Shown here: positions 35,895 to 44,918 of the stretch, piece by piece | How the letters are laid out: each line of letters begins with the position of its first letter | Numbering within the stretch: the first letter of the stretch is position 1 | DNA from: Burkholderia sp. H160 | Lineage (GTDB): Bacteria; Pseudomonadota; Gammaproteobacteria; Burkholderiales; Burkholderiaceae | Assembly: GCA_000173575.1 (NCBI GenBank) | Contig: ABYL01000002.1 | Span: 80,459-144,458 of the forward strand | DNA: 64,000 nt | Reading direction: 5' to 3' | Position numbers and translations under genes: made by a program | Notes under the pieces: model-generated | What the model saw: only the letters and a program-made list of their open reading frames with translations | Database searches by the model: none | What the model was told of the DNA's origin: nothing

Positions 35895-36886
35895 TCGCGA
35901 TGGACGCCCCTCTTCATACCGACAGCTTCACGGCGCTTGGCCAGCATGGCAAGCGCAACCGCGACAAGCTTGCCCGCATTCCGGTGAAGATCGTGTCAGC
36001 GGACAACTCGACGGTATTGCCCAAGCCGCCCTGGCTGCATGCGCGGCCGATGATGAGCGAAACCGTCGCTGGCATGGCGGCGATTCTGCGCCAGCACCGC
36101 TTGCATTCGGTCTGCGAGGAGGCGATGTGTCCGAACATCGGTGAGTGTTTTGCGCAGCGCACCGCGACATTCATGATCATGGGAGGGATCTGCACGCGGC
36201 GCTGTGCGTTCTGCGACGTTGCGCATGGCCGGCCGCAAGCGCTCGACGACGACGAGCCCGCGCGGCTTGCCGATGCCGTCGCGGCGCTCGGGCTGCGCTA
36301 TGTCGTGATCACCTCGGTGGACCGCGACGATCTGCGCGACGGCGGCGCCGCGCACTTCGCGCGCTGTATTGCGCTCGTGCGCGAGCGCGTAGCGGGCATT
36401 CGCGTGGAAATCCTGACGCCGGATTTTCGCGGGCGGATCGACCGCGCGCTCGACGCTTTGTCCGGGGCGTGGCCAGACGTCTTCAACCACAACATCGAGA
36501 CGGTGCCGTCGCTGTATCGGGCGGCACGGGCCGGCGCGGACTACCACGGTTCGCTCGAGCTGCTGTCGCGCGTGAAACGCCGGAACGCGGCGGTGTTGAC
36601 CAAATCCGGACTGATGACCGGCCTCGGCGAGACCGACAGCGAACTGCTCGCGACGATGCGCGATCTGCGTGCGCATGACGTCGACGTGCTGACGATCGGC
36701 CAGTATCTTGCGCCGTCGCGGTATCACATGCCAGTGCGGCGATACGTGCCGCCCACGACGTTCGACCTGCTAGGCGACGAAGGTTTGAAGATGGGGTTCA
36801 TGGACGTAGTGTCCGGGCCGCTCGTGCGTTCGTCGTATCACGCGGATCGGATTGCGGGAAAGGGCACATCCGGAGCATCGAGGTAA
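35891..36886 (+). CDS. lipA: Lipoyl synthase
   Basis: The 331-residue radical-SAM enzyme has the auxiliary cluster motif [13 protein letters not shown] (C-x4-C-x5-C) and the SAM cluster [10 protein letters not shown] (C-x3-C-x2-C). [21 protein letters not shown] and the C-terminal RSSYHADR complete the family pattern. It inserts two sulfurs into protein-bound octanoyl groups and so makes the lipoyl arm that AcoC needs. The ATGA overlap with acoC shows that it belongs to the aco operon; it is probably a second lipA beside the housekeeping gene. Its 3' end overlaps the convergent EAL gene by 49 bases. MDAPLH at 35900 is an alternative start. Confidence 0.93.
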   Translation: MIAMDAPLHTDSFTALGQHGKRNRDKLARIPVKIVSADNSTVLPKPPWLHARPMMSETVAGMAAILRQHRLHSVCEEAMCPNIGECFAQRTATFMIMGGICTRRCAFCDVAHGRPQALDDDEPARLADAVAALGLRYVVITSVDRDDLRDGGAAHFARCIALVRERVAGIRVEILTPDFRGRIDRALDALSGAWPDVFNHNIETVPSLYRAARAGADYHGSLELLSRVKRRNAAVLTKSGLMTGLGETDSELLATMRDLRAHDVDVLTIGQYLAPSRYHMPVRRYVPPTTFDLLGDEGLKMGFMDVVSGPLVRSSYHADRIAGKGTSGASR

Positions 36887-37608
36887 TACCCCTGAATCCA
36901 CTCCACACCGGCATTGCGAGCGATCAGGACATCGTCGGCCGTTTCGACACCCTCGATGACGAGGAGCGGCGCGATACGGCGTGCCGCTCTGACCAGACGG
37001 TTTAATTCAGCTGCGGTAAAGCTGCCTTGCCGGACGCGCCGCAGAAATGAGCGGTCCACCTTGATGATGTCGGGCTCGCACATACGCGCTGCATCTGCGG
37101 AAAAACCAACGCCGAAGTCGTCGACGGCAACCCGGACGCCCAGATCCTTCAGACGCCGGACAAATGCGGCTCCATCGACTGCCGAGACCGGAGCCGATTC
37201 CGTGACTTCCACGATCAGGCGGGCTGCGAGATCGGGCGCGGCCGCCAGTTCGAGAAAGAGCGATTTCCACCAGTGATCGTCTCGCACACTCTGCGCCGAG
37301 ATGTTGCAGCCAAGATTGGCGTCGGGCACGGCCCGCAGCGCATCGAGCGTGCGGCGCAGGACGAAACAGTCGAACGGGCGCATCAGCGAAAGTCTTTCCA
37401 GCGCCGGAATGAAGCGGCCTGGTGGCAAGACCATGTCAGCCGCTTTCATCCGCACCAGAGTCTCGCGATAAAGGACGTCCGCGGGGGCGTCGATCGCGCG
37501 GATCACCTCATGTCGGAAGAAAAGCCGATCTTCCTCGATGGCGACGACAACCTCCCGGGCAATCTTCCAGTCGGGGCCGGTCTTTGCCTCGGGCGCTATC
37601 AGGGGCAA
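36838..37608 (-). CDS. EAL-domain cyclic-di-GMP phosphodiesterase
   Basis: The 256-residue protein consists almost only of an EAL domain. The motif reads ETLVRM instead of EALVRW, keeping the metal-binding Glu. Other catalytic residues appear present: [37 protein letters not shown] and WIQGYYL. It could hydrolyse cyclic-di-GMP or act as a receptor. No sensor or membrane domain is attached. Its stop lies inside the end of lipA on the other strand, so the two transcripts overlap at their 3' ends. Confidence 0.85.
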   Translation of the reverse strand: MPLIAPEAKTGPDWKIAREVVVAIEEDRLFFRHEVIRAIDAPADVLYRETLVRMKAADMVLPPGRFIPALERLSLMRPFDCFVLRRTLDALRAVPDANLGCNISAQSVRDDHWWKSLFLELAAAPDLAARLIVEVTESAPVSAVDGAAFVRRLKDLGVRVAVDDFGVGFSADAARMCEPDIIKVDRSFLRRVRQGSFTAAELNRLVRAARRIAPLLVIEGVETADDVLIARNAGVEWIQGYYLDAPDVPFPAIRSA

Positions 37609-37653
37609 TGTCTTACTGCATGCTGAACGCTGTCCCTAGAAATTGCGATGTTG

Positions 37654-38232
37654 CTAAGGCTGCGCGTTTTCACAGATTGTTCTCATTTTTTCCCGCAGCG
37701 CGGCCCACATTTCCGACTGCCACTCACCTTCACGCAGCTGATCGGCGTACTGTCGAAGTACGAGATGCAAGGCGTTCGCAAATGCTGTTGCGTTGATTGT
37801 CTTTTCGAGCAGCAGTGGACCAGATCGACGTATGCGCCATCCTCCGGTGGTTTCCGCCTGATGGAGGATGCCGCAACGTATATGCGCGTAAAATTCGTCG
37901 GCAACGGGGACGAAAGATTCAAATGCTGGCCATCGGGAGAAGAACCCCTTGAACGCTTTCCTGGACCGTCCGTTTGACTGTCCCCAACCTCGAGCGAAGG
38001 ATTCGATAGCTTCGATCATTAAACAGCTCACCGCCATGATCGTAAAGCCGTTTTTCTTCGCGGGGTCGACCTGAATCGGAGTCAGGTATCGTTCGGTGAA
38101 GCGCTCCTCAATGAAAGCAGCGATCGCCTTCCGGTCACGAGATTGCTCGAGCTTGCGATACATCGCCACGGTGCACGAGCTGGAGAGAAAAACGGGGCCC
38201 GCGGGATGGATAATCGGTTTGTTCGTGTGCAT
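37654..38232 (-). CDS. Soluble protein of unknown function
   Basis: The 192-residue protein is mostly helical, with two Cys and many aromatic residues: RKAIAAFIEERFTERYLTP, FTIMAVSCLMIEAIESFARG and EFYAHIRCGILHQAETTGGW. The HxxxCGILHQAET-like segment resembles a pattern of uncharacterised proteins in accessory and defence regions, but I cannot name a family. Base composition is less GC-rich than the flanking core genes. It lies 159 bases after the DUF3732 remnant in the same direction. Confidence 0.6.
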   Translation of the reverse strand: MHTNKPIIHPAGPVFLSSSCTVAMYRKLEQSRDRKAIAAFIEERFTERYLTPIQVDPAKKNGFTIMAVSCLMIEAIESFARGWGQSNGRSRKAFKGFFSRWPAFESFVPVADEFYAHIRCGILHQAETTGGWRIRRSGPLLLEKTINATAFANALHLVLRQYADQLREGEWQSEMWAALREKMRTICENAQP

Positions 38233-38391
38233 TCTGTGCAGAGGTATTGTGGCGGCGACTGGGGCGTAACGCTACCGGTACGAGCGGCGTGCCTCTTAAG
38301 GCCCGCGCCGCGGTGATCGGCCAGAGGTACATCTCAGCATCGTCGAGCTGCTGCTGGCCACTCTGATCATCGGGTTTGGGGGCACGAGTCA

Positions 38392-39216
38392 TCAGCGCGT
38401 GTCCGAGCGGCGTGGCCATTCGGTCGGAATCAGTGCTTCTCCAGACGCGCGCGTCCAGCGATACTTCGTCGCATTCACGTAGCGGGGATCGTCAAAAAAA
38501 TAGGCGTGCTCGAGCAGAAGTACCTGGAGGTCGTCTCGTCTGTCGACTTCAGAGAAGAGGAAATCAATATGCTGCCGCATAGCCTGGAAATCCTCGTCGT
38601 CCGCACTGATGGAAACAACGTCCGGCCCATCGGTGTCGTCATCGCCGTCGTCGGCGTAGTCGGCAACTTTACGGACCTTGCTGTCCGGCTTGACGGCAGC
38701 CTGCGCTGTGCGGTTCGGAAAATAGGGGCGACTGATCTGGTCGAGCACAAGAAGTCCCGGCACCGGACGATGCTCCTTCTCAAAATATCGCTGCAAGCCA
38801 AAAGACAATGCGACATGCACAGCCAGACAGTTGGCGTCCGATCCGACATCGGTCATCGAAAGGATGGCGCCGGCGGCGCCTGGCTCGGCGACGGAGATAC
38901 GAGGCTCTCGGGACGAAAAAATGAGCTCGGCATCGATGCAGGGCTGCGCTTTGGGTAGTACGGCAAAAGCCTCGGATGCAAACTGCGATATCGTGCTTTC
39001 TGCTCGCTGCAGGCGCACGCGTCTGTTCGCCACGTCGACAAGCCCTTCAAGGCGTGCAATTTCGTCATGCAGTGAGCCAAAGTCTTTTGCTGGTGCGAGC
39101 AACCGATCATCTTGCGTCTCAATCGGCAGCACGTTACGACACGATCCATGCGGCCCGGGAGTATTCTTCGGTATCCGCGATGGTATCGTGGCAATGGGAA
39201 CCAGTGGAACGGCCAC
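38392..39216 (-). pseudogene. C-terminal remnant of a DUF3732 ABC/SMC-like ATPase
   Basis: From about residue 45 on, the frame matches the C-terminal third of DUF3732 proteins: [20 protein letters not shown], the Walker B-like [15 protein letters not shown], an acidic insert, [18 protein letters not shown] and IPTEW. Such proteins are normally over 500 residues with an N-terminal P-loop and coiled coil, and are often encoded with partner genes in three-component ABC conflict systems. Here the P-loop half is missing and the first 40 residues look unrelated. The cut lies close to the integrase gene. It is almost certainly non-functional. Confidence 0.72.
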
Positions 39217-39354
39217 CCCGACAAGGACCTAGCCCGCCTGTTGACAATCGAGTGGGAATTATCGGCCAGCTCGACTCAGAAACGCATCGCGCTGCTTCGT
39301 CGGTACCGCGAGACTGCTTGTACTGTGCGTGCGGCGAGGGACGCAGACCGAAGG

Positions 39355-40585
39355 CTAATCGCTCAGACTCTGCACATAGTCTCCCCAATCCTGCATCATC
39401 TTCTGTCTCTCAGAAAGAAACTCGGCCTTGTTATACGCGCGGCTCACCCGATTTCTTTCGACGTGGGCCAACTGACGTTCGATCGCGAGCGGCGTGAACC
39501 CCTGTTCATGTGCCCATGTGCTGAACGTACCGCGTGCGCCGTGTGCCCTGAAAAGGCGTTCGTGATTGAATCCACCTCGGACCAGGGCTGCATTAATGGT
39601 GGTAGCTGCCATCGGCCGCGATTCGTCTCTGACGTTTGGAAAGAGGTAGTCGTCAGCGCTCTTAGGTCGAGTAATTTCCCGGATCTTTTCCAAAATCTCA
39701 ATTGCCTGCTCTGCTGAGCGGCACCACATGCGGACGCTCCATCTTCATGCGCTCTTCGGGGATAGCCCATATCGCAGATTGCAAGTCTATCTCCCGCCAC
39801 CTTGCACCTCGCAGCTCGGCGCTGCGCAGCGAGGTTAGTAGCAGTAAGTGCATCGCTAGGTGTGTGCGCTGAGTTCCGGTGACCGAAAAAGTAGCCAGTA
39901 GGTGCCTGACTTCATGAGCGTCGAGCGCCCGGTTGTGGCGCGTAGGCGGGAGCATCACCGCATCGGATGCCTTAAGTGCTGCAACGGGGTTCGCGTCCAC
40001 GCGCCCGCTGATGATCGCGCGTCTGAATATAGCGTCGAGGTGTTGGCGAACACGTATGGCGATATGTGGCGCGCCTTCTTTCTTGCGTTCATCAACTGCA
40101 AGAGCTTTGCGTTTTGCAATCGACTGCAGCAGATCGTACACGTGCGACACCTTGATGTCGCGGACCGGCATAGTGCCGAGCGGTGAACCTTTCACGTAGC
40201 GTGCAAGGAAACGCGTGGCTTGAGCGTGATAATAGGCGGTCCATTTTCCCCGATTGTCCTCCAGCCATTCCTCGCACACTGGCCAGAGCGTGTTCTTCTG
40301 GTGGGCAACAGTCTGCTGTTGAAGTTGCTTCTCGTATGCCTTCGGATGGATCCCCGACGCGACCAGCTTGGCTGCAGCGTTGCGAAGTTGACGAGCGTCC
40401 GCTATCGACACATTGGGGAATCGGCCGAGAGTGTAGCTGCAGTCCTTGCCATCCAACCGGTAGTCAAATTTCCAGACTTTCGAACCCGAGACCGAGACCC
40501 GCAAATACATGGAATCGCGATCACGAAGTTTATAGGGCTTGCTCCGCGGTTTGGCGTTCTGCAGGAGCGGGTAGGTGAGCCTCAT
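39355..40585 (-). pseudogene. P4-type tyrosine integrase with a frameshift
   Basis: The N-terminal frame from ATG 40585 (AAGGAG upstream) has the DUF4102 pattern KPYKLRDRDSMYLRVS, YTLGRFPNVSIADARQLR and a core-binding domain, and reaches MERPHVVPLS. At about 39705-39716 the frame breaks. The rest, EQAIEILEKI, LFPNVRDESRPM, LFRAHGARGTFSTWAHE, LAHVERNRVSRAYN and a C-terminal QDWGDYV, lies in another frame. Joined, it would be a normal integrase of about 410 residues. The catalytic Arg region (LLTSLRSAELRG) is before the break; the R-HGARGT box and Tyr are after it, so the gene as written is inactive. It lies just inside the right 47-bp repeat. Confidence 0.85.
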
Positions 40586-41618
40586 GGAGTTCTCCTTGAC
40601 GGACAACTACCATGAATTTTACCCGCAATTTACCCGCAAAACCGGCGGAAGCAGCCGGATTTCTTCGGCCTAAGTCGGACGTGCCGATCGCCACCGGATG
40701 CGTCACCGCAGCGAACCCATAGCGTCTGAGCCATTCGCTGTAACCCTTTACCAGAAAGGCTCCGGAGCGTTCGATGTATTGCTGGCGGGACGTTTGATAG
40801 ACTGTCCGAAGCGCAAACCAGGGCACCTGCGGCAAGTCATGGTGAACCAGATGATAGTTGTTGTTCAGAAACAGCAACCGCCACAACCATCCCGCTTCAT
40901 TGATCACCGTGCGATGCGCGGGCTCCTGCGCGACCCGATGCTCATGAAACGAACGCACCGAGGCAAGCGCGAGCGAGCCGTACCCCGCACCGACGATAAA
41001 CACCCACGCCGGTATCCCACACCCCTGTTGCAACCACGCGGTGAGCGCGACGAGCACGGTGAGATGCGCGAGCCATGCGGGCACGTCGCGCCAATCGCCG
41101 TCGCGAATCTTGCTGAGCGCTTGCGCACCTGTCGCGGCAAGCGAAAATGCTGGCCCGACCAGCAATCGGCCGATCAGCGTATTGCGGAAAACTAGCAACG
41201 CGCGCATCGCGGTCCCCGCTCGTTGCCACTCCGATGCGCTCACGAAATAGCTCTCCGGGTCGCTGCCAGGCTCGGTCAGATGCGCATCGTCGTGATGCCG
41301 CAGATGCGACTCGCGATACACGTGATAAGGAAACCACACCGCGAGCGGCGCGAAACCGAACAGCGCGTTGACGAAGCGCGAGCGCGTCGGATGGCCGTGC
41401 AGCAGTTCGTGCTGCAACGACATGTACCACGCGCCGAATACGGCCAGCAGCGCGGCCGTCAGCGGCTGACCCAGCAGACGCGCGTGCGTGGCGACGCCGA
41501 ACCAGCCACCGTAGATCGCGACGATCAGCACCCACGTGGGCCACTGCGTGCGCCAGGTCCAGCCCGCGGCGAGACGGTCGATATGATTGCGCTGGGTGTG
41601 GTCGAGAGAGATCGCCAT
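40530..41618 (-). CDS. Membrane fatty acid desaturase, 3' end altered
   Basis: The 362-residue frame is a membrane-bound di-iron desaturase. It has the His boxes HELLHGH, HLRHH and HLVHH with several membrane helices (WVLIVAIYGGWFGV, LTAALLAVFGAWY, GIPAWVFIVGAGYG). It should introduce a double bond into acyl chains or modify a related lipid. The conserved part ends at about residue 310 with YSEWLRRYGFAAVTHP. The following 50 residues are poorly structured and overlap the integrase gene by 56 bases, so they look like readthrough into inserted DNA. The 47-bp repeat lies exactly at the transition. Confidence 0.85.
   Translation of the reverse strand: MAISLDHTQRNHIDRLAAGWTWRTQWPTWVLIVAIYGGWFGVATHARLLGQPLTAALLAVFGAWYMSLQHELLHGHPTRSRFVNALFGFAPLAVWFPYHVYRESHLRHHDDAHLTEPGSDPESYFVSASEWQRAGTAMRALLVFRNTLIGRLLVGPAFSLAATGAQALSKIRDGDWRDVPAWLAHLTVLVALTAWLQQGCGIPAWVFIVGAGYGSLALASVRSFHEHRVAQEPAHRTVINEAGWLWRLLFLNNNYHLVHHDLPQVPWFALRTVYQTSRQQYIERSGAFLVKGYSEWLRRYGFAAVTHPVAIGTSDLGRRNPAASAGFAGKLRVKFMVVVRQGELHEAHLPAPAERQTAEQAL
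40696..40742. repeat. Right copy of the 47-bp direct repeat (candidate att site)
   Basis: This copy is 43/47 identical to 22557-22603 in direct orientation and lies within the 3' part of the desaturase gene. The integrase start codon is about 110 bases away on the inner side, the usual position of an integrase relative to its attachment site. Confidence 0.55.
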
Positions 41619-41777
41619 CGTTGAATCGGTCCGAATGCCTGATTGAACCCGCGGTTTCGACTCGCAGGTTCAGACGGATCGTACGGGGCAATGGGGCACG
41701 CCCGAACCAATTTATCGAGCATTGCATCTGCGCAATCGTGGAATAGGTACCGCGCATAGCACGCGTTCGGCAAACGC

Positions 41778-42566
41778 TCAATGATCGTCCGCTACGCGGC
41801 ACACGTGATCGAGCAGCCCTTCGGCCGTGCCGCTGCCACCATCGACGTCGACACCGCTATTGACGATCAGCCAGCCATCCTGCTCCGCGGACGGTCCAGC
41901 GCCGGTAACGAGGATCGTTTGCGTGGCCATCGTCGCCGGGTCCGGATTGTCGCGCGCGACGATCCGGAACGGGTTGTCGGCGCCGCTCAGCGAGCTCACG
42001 CGCATGATCCGGTAGCGCTTGCCATCGAGCGTGTCCCAGCGCCACTCGCCGGGCGTGTCGTGTGCGTGATTCGCGAGCGCGGCGCTGACTTCACGCCGCA
42101 TGCAATCGATGTGGATATGCAGCTGGTTTTGCGAGCGACGATATTCGGAGTTGATTTCGATGCCGAGCTGATCGTCGGGCAGATCGCGTTTGGCCGCTTG
42201 CTGCACGTAATGGCGCGAGTCCCACGCGTCGCTCCAGTAGTCCCTGGCATCTGGCGCGAGGATCAGTGGACTCTCGATGCCGGTGATGCGATCGGTCGGC
42301 ATCAACAGAAACTGCGAGCGGCCGAGAATATCCTTCAGGACGACGTAGCGTTTGTCGAGATCGACGATCGTGCATTGACCCGGCGTGCCGGTGGCCTGCT
42401 GCGATGGCACGCAGCGAATGTCGACGATCTTCCACAGCGCGTTGGAATCGACCGTCGAGAGGCGCGCGCAGGCGCTGGCGGTGAGGGCGACCGCGAGGAC
42501 CGCGGTCAGGTGAACGACGCGGCGCACGAGGCCGCGAGATGGGAGGGCGGTGGCGGGTATCGTCAT
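41778..42566 (-). CDS. cdh: CDP-diacylglycerol pyrophosphatase
   Basis: The 262-residue protein has an N-terminal signal with a lipobox-like end (ALTASAC), so it is membrane-anchored or lipidated. The core matches Cdh: ALWKIVDIRCVP, YVVLKDILGRSQFLLMPTDRITGIESP, EINSEYRRSQNQLHIHIDC (HIT-like histidines) and RYRIMRV. Cdh splits CDP-diacylglycerol into CMP and phosphatidate in phospholipid turnover. Its neighbour upstream is an amidase gene and downstream a lipid desaturase gene, but spacings of 76 and 159 bases leave operon membership open. Confidence 0.88.
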   Translation of the reverse strand: MTIPATALPSRGLVRRVVHLTAVLAVALTASACARLSTVDSNALWKIVDIRCVPSQQATGTPGQCTIVDLDKRYVVLKDILGRSQFLLMPTDRITGIESPLILAPDARDYWSDAWDSRHYVQQAAKRDLPDDQLGIEINSEYRRSQNQLHIHIDCMRREVSAALANHAHDTPGEWRWDTLDGKRYRIMRVSSLSGADNPFRIVARDNPDPATMATQTILVTGAGPSAEQDGWLIVNSGVDVDGGSGTAEGLLDHVCRVADDH

Positions 42567-42642
42567 CGTCGCTTAGGGTGAGGTTCGGGCAGGCAAAGCG
42601 TAGGGATGCGGGCAACAACGCGCAGGCATTAAAGCACAAACC

Positions 42643-44097
42643 TCAAAGCACCGGCGGCGGCAACGCTCCCAGTACCTGTTCGATCGCGACGCCGATGGCC
42701 AGCAGCCGTCTGTCCGAGCCGAGCGGGCCATCGAGCTCCAAACCGACAGGCAGGCCGCTCGCGCTCATCCCCGCCGGGACCGAGAGCCCCGGAATGCCGG
42801 ACGTGCTGGCCGGGTCGGTATTGCGCAGGAACGCTTCCATCGTATCGATCGGCGGGCCGCCGTCGATCGTGACCGTCGACGAACCGTTCAGATCGTCGAT
42901 CGGGACCGCGACGAGCCGCGTAGTCGGAAACAGCAACGCATCGAGAGCGGCATTCGCGAAGGTCGCGGCCATGTAGCTTTGCAGTCGGGGGCGCCAGTAA
43001 TTGAGCGCCGCCGTGTAGTGCGAGCCGAGCACGTCGGCGAGCACGTCGTCGTAGATCGCGCGCACGTCTGGGCTCGCGATGCGCACGGCCAACTCGGCGA
43101 CGGTTTGCACCGGTGCCTGATTCGCGACCAGCCACGCGAGCACGTCGTCGCGCGCTTCGTGAATGGCGACCGGACCGCCGACCATACCGTTCAGATGCTC
43201 CAACTCATTCATCGCGACCGGCACGAACGTGACGCCCGCCGCTTCGAGCTTTTGTAACGCGGCACGCGCGACGTCATCGACCTGTCGTTCGAGACCGTCC
43301 CACAGCGGCGCGGGTAGGCCGATGCGCAAGCGCTCGAGCGCAACCGTGGGCAGCGCGCCGTCGCCAGTGATCACGCCGTCGAGCAGCGCCAGATCGGCGA
43401 CGCTGCGCGCCATCGGCCCGACAGTGTCGCGCGTATGGCTGATCGGCACGACCGCGTCGGGGTCGTGATAGCGCCGCTCGGCGCCGCCATTGCCGACCGA
43501 TGGACGAAAGCCCGCAGTACCGGTCAGCGCGGCCGGGATGCGGGTCGAGCCGCCGGTGTCGGTGCCGAGTCCGGCAGGCGCAATGCGCGCGGCGATCGCC
43601 ACGGCGGTGCCGCCCGACGAGCCACCGGGCATCAGCGTCGGATCGTACGGGTTGCGCACCGGCCCCGCATGCGCGGAGAGGTTCGTGCTCGTGATGCCGA
43701 ACGCGAGTTCGTGCATGTTGGCCTTGCCGAGAACGATCGCGCCCGCATCGACGAGGCGTTGCACTGACGGCGCGTTGGTCTTCGGCACGAAGCCCGCGAG
43801 CGCGGGCGTGCCGGCCGACGTCGGCAGGCCCGCGGTGTTGATGTTGTCCTTGACGACGATGGGCAGGCCGGCGAGCGGCAGGCGCGCCCGCTCGGTCGGC
43901 GGCAATGCGTCGATGCGCTGCGCGGCGGCGAGCGCGCCGTGGAAGTCGAGCGTGGTGAGTGCGTTCAGGTGCGTGAGCGCGGCGGCGCGCGCGAGCAGGG
44001 TGGCGACGTAGTCAGTGGCTTTGAGGCGCCCGGACTGCAGCGCCTCGACCGCTTGTGTCGCGCTCAGCGCGAGTTGTGCGTCGACGGTCCATGTCAT
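42643..44097 (-). CDS. Amidase-signature enzyme, indoleacetamide-hydrolase-like
   Basis: The 484-residue amidase-signature hydrolase has the catalytic Lys in PIVVKDNINTAG, the cis-Ser/Ser region PGGSSGGTAVAIAA, GTDTGGSTRIPAALTG and GPMARSVADLALLD. The TSAGTPALAGFVPKTNAPS pattern is shared with proteins annotated as indoleacetamide hydrolase (IaaH), which would release indole-3-acetate. No iaaM-type monooxygenase gene is nearby, so this substrate is only a possibility. No signal peptide is visible. The length is normal. Confidence 0.85.
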   Translation of the reverse strand: MTWTVDAQLALSATQAVEALQSGRLKATDYVATLLARAAALTHLNALTTLDFHGALAAAQRIDALPPTERARLPLAGLPIVVKDNINTAGLPTSAGTPALAGFVPKTNAPSVQRLVDAGAIVLGKANMHELAFGITSTNLSAHAGPVRNPYDPTLMPGGSSGGTAVAIAARIAPAGLGTDTGGSTRIPAALTGTAGFRPSVGNGGAERRYHDPDAVVPISHTRDTVGPMARSVADLALLDGVITGDGALPTVALERLRIGLPAPLWDGLERQVDDVARAALQKLEAAGVTFVPVAMNELEHLNGMVGGPVAIHEARDDVLAWLVANQAPVQTVAELAVRIASPDVRAIYDDVLADVLGSHYTAALNYWRPRLQSYMAATFANAALDALLFPTTRLVAVPIDDLNGSSTVTIDGGPPIDTMEAFLRNTDPASTSGIPGLSVPAGMSASGLPVGLELDGPLGSDRRLLAIGVAIEQVLGALPPPVL

Positions 44098-44378
44098 GAC
44101 CGGCGTCTCCGTGGGGATGGCTGCGTCGCGGGTGGCGCGATGCGAATGCGAGTGTGCGGCTTGCCTTCACGCGAGTTCGTGACGAGGGCAGCGCGAAATC
44201 CGGGGAGATGGGACGCGAGTTTCGGCGGCATCCGTCGATATAGCGGACAGGTGAGGTATGCGAACAGCGAACGCAAGGGTTCGCCTATTCTTGCACATCC
44301 GCCTGGAAGACGATGCCGGGCAACGCACAGCGAGTACTGTGTTTGCCGTCGTCGACACCGACGCGCACTACGATCCGC

Positions 44379-44594
44379 TTACTGGTGGTTGTCAATCCAC
44401 ATGCGCCCCCAGTCAGACGCATAAGCGAGCGCATGCTCTTCGTCGAAGAAGTAATCGAGCGCGTCGAACGAATATGCCTTGCGCGTGTTCTCGTCGCGCT
44501 GCTCGATCGTCAGATTGGCGGCGAATAATCCGTTGGGGAGCAGTTGCGTAGCCGCTTCGACCTCATAGCCCTTATAGCGGATGTGTGAGTTCAT
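44379..44594 (-). CDS. Small protein of unknown function
   Basis: The 71-residue protein has a compact beta-rich pattern (HIRYKGYEVEAATQLLPNGLF, ANLTIEQRD) followed by a helical C-terminus with DEEHALAYASDWGRMWIDN. This resembles small proteins frequent in Burkholderiaceae, with no known role. No signal peptide or membrane helix. The start has a weak purine-rich upstream stretch. It stands alone between the amidase and FMN reductase genes. Confidence 0.65.
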   Translation of the reverse strand: MNSHIRYKGYEVEAATQLLPNGLFAANLTIEQRDENTRKAYSFDALDYFFDEEHALAYASDWGRMWIDNHQ

Positions 44595-44918
44595 AGTCCT
44601 GACTTGTCTGTGTGTCCGCGATTCTTGTGCGGAATACCAATGCGTGCGGCGCGGCCCTGTCGATGCCGAAGGTTAGTGAAGCGGCGGCCAGGGTCAAGCG
44701 TAGGGCGCGCTGCGCAGCGGGTGAACCAATCTTTCGTCGGAAGCAAATCAGGGCGAGGCGGAAGTGGTAATCAAAAGCCCGGATTGGATCAAAGTCGCTG
44801 TGTTCGATCACACTATCCGCGCGGGGGCGCGGTGTCTGTTATGTGGCGCACGGTCGCTCGACGCAAAGCGTGGCGCCGCGCGCGATTGCGGCGGCGTCAC
44901 GGTGTGGCGGGCAGTACT
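44595..44918. other. Spacer without a convincing gene
   Basis: About 320 bases between the small gene and the end of the FMN reductase frame. Short plus-strand frames are Arg-rich shadows without start signals. No palindrome stands out. Confidence 0.35.
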
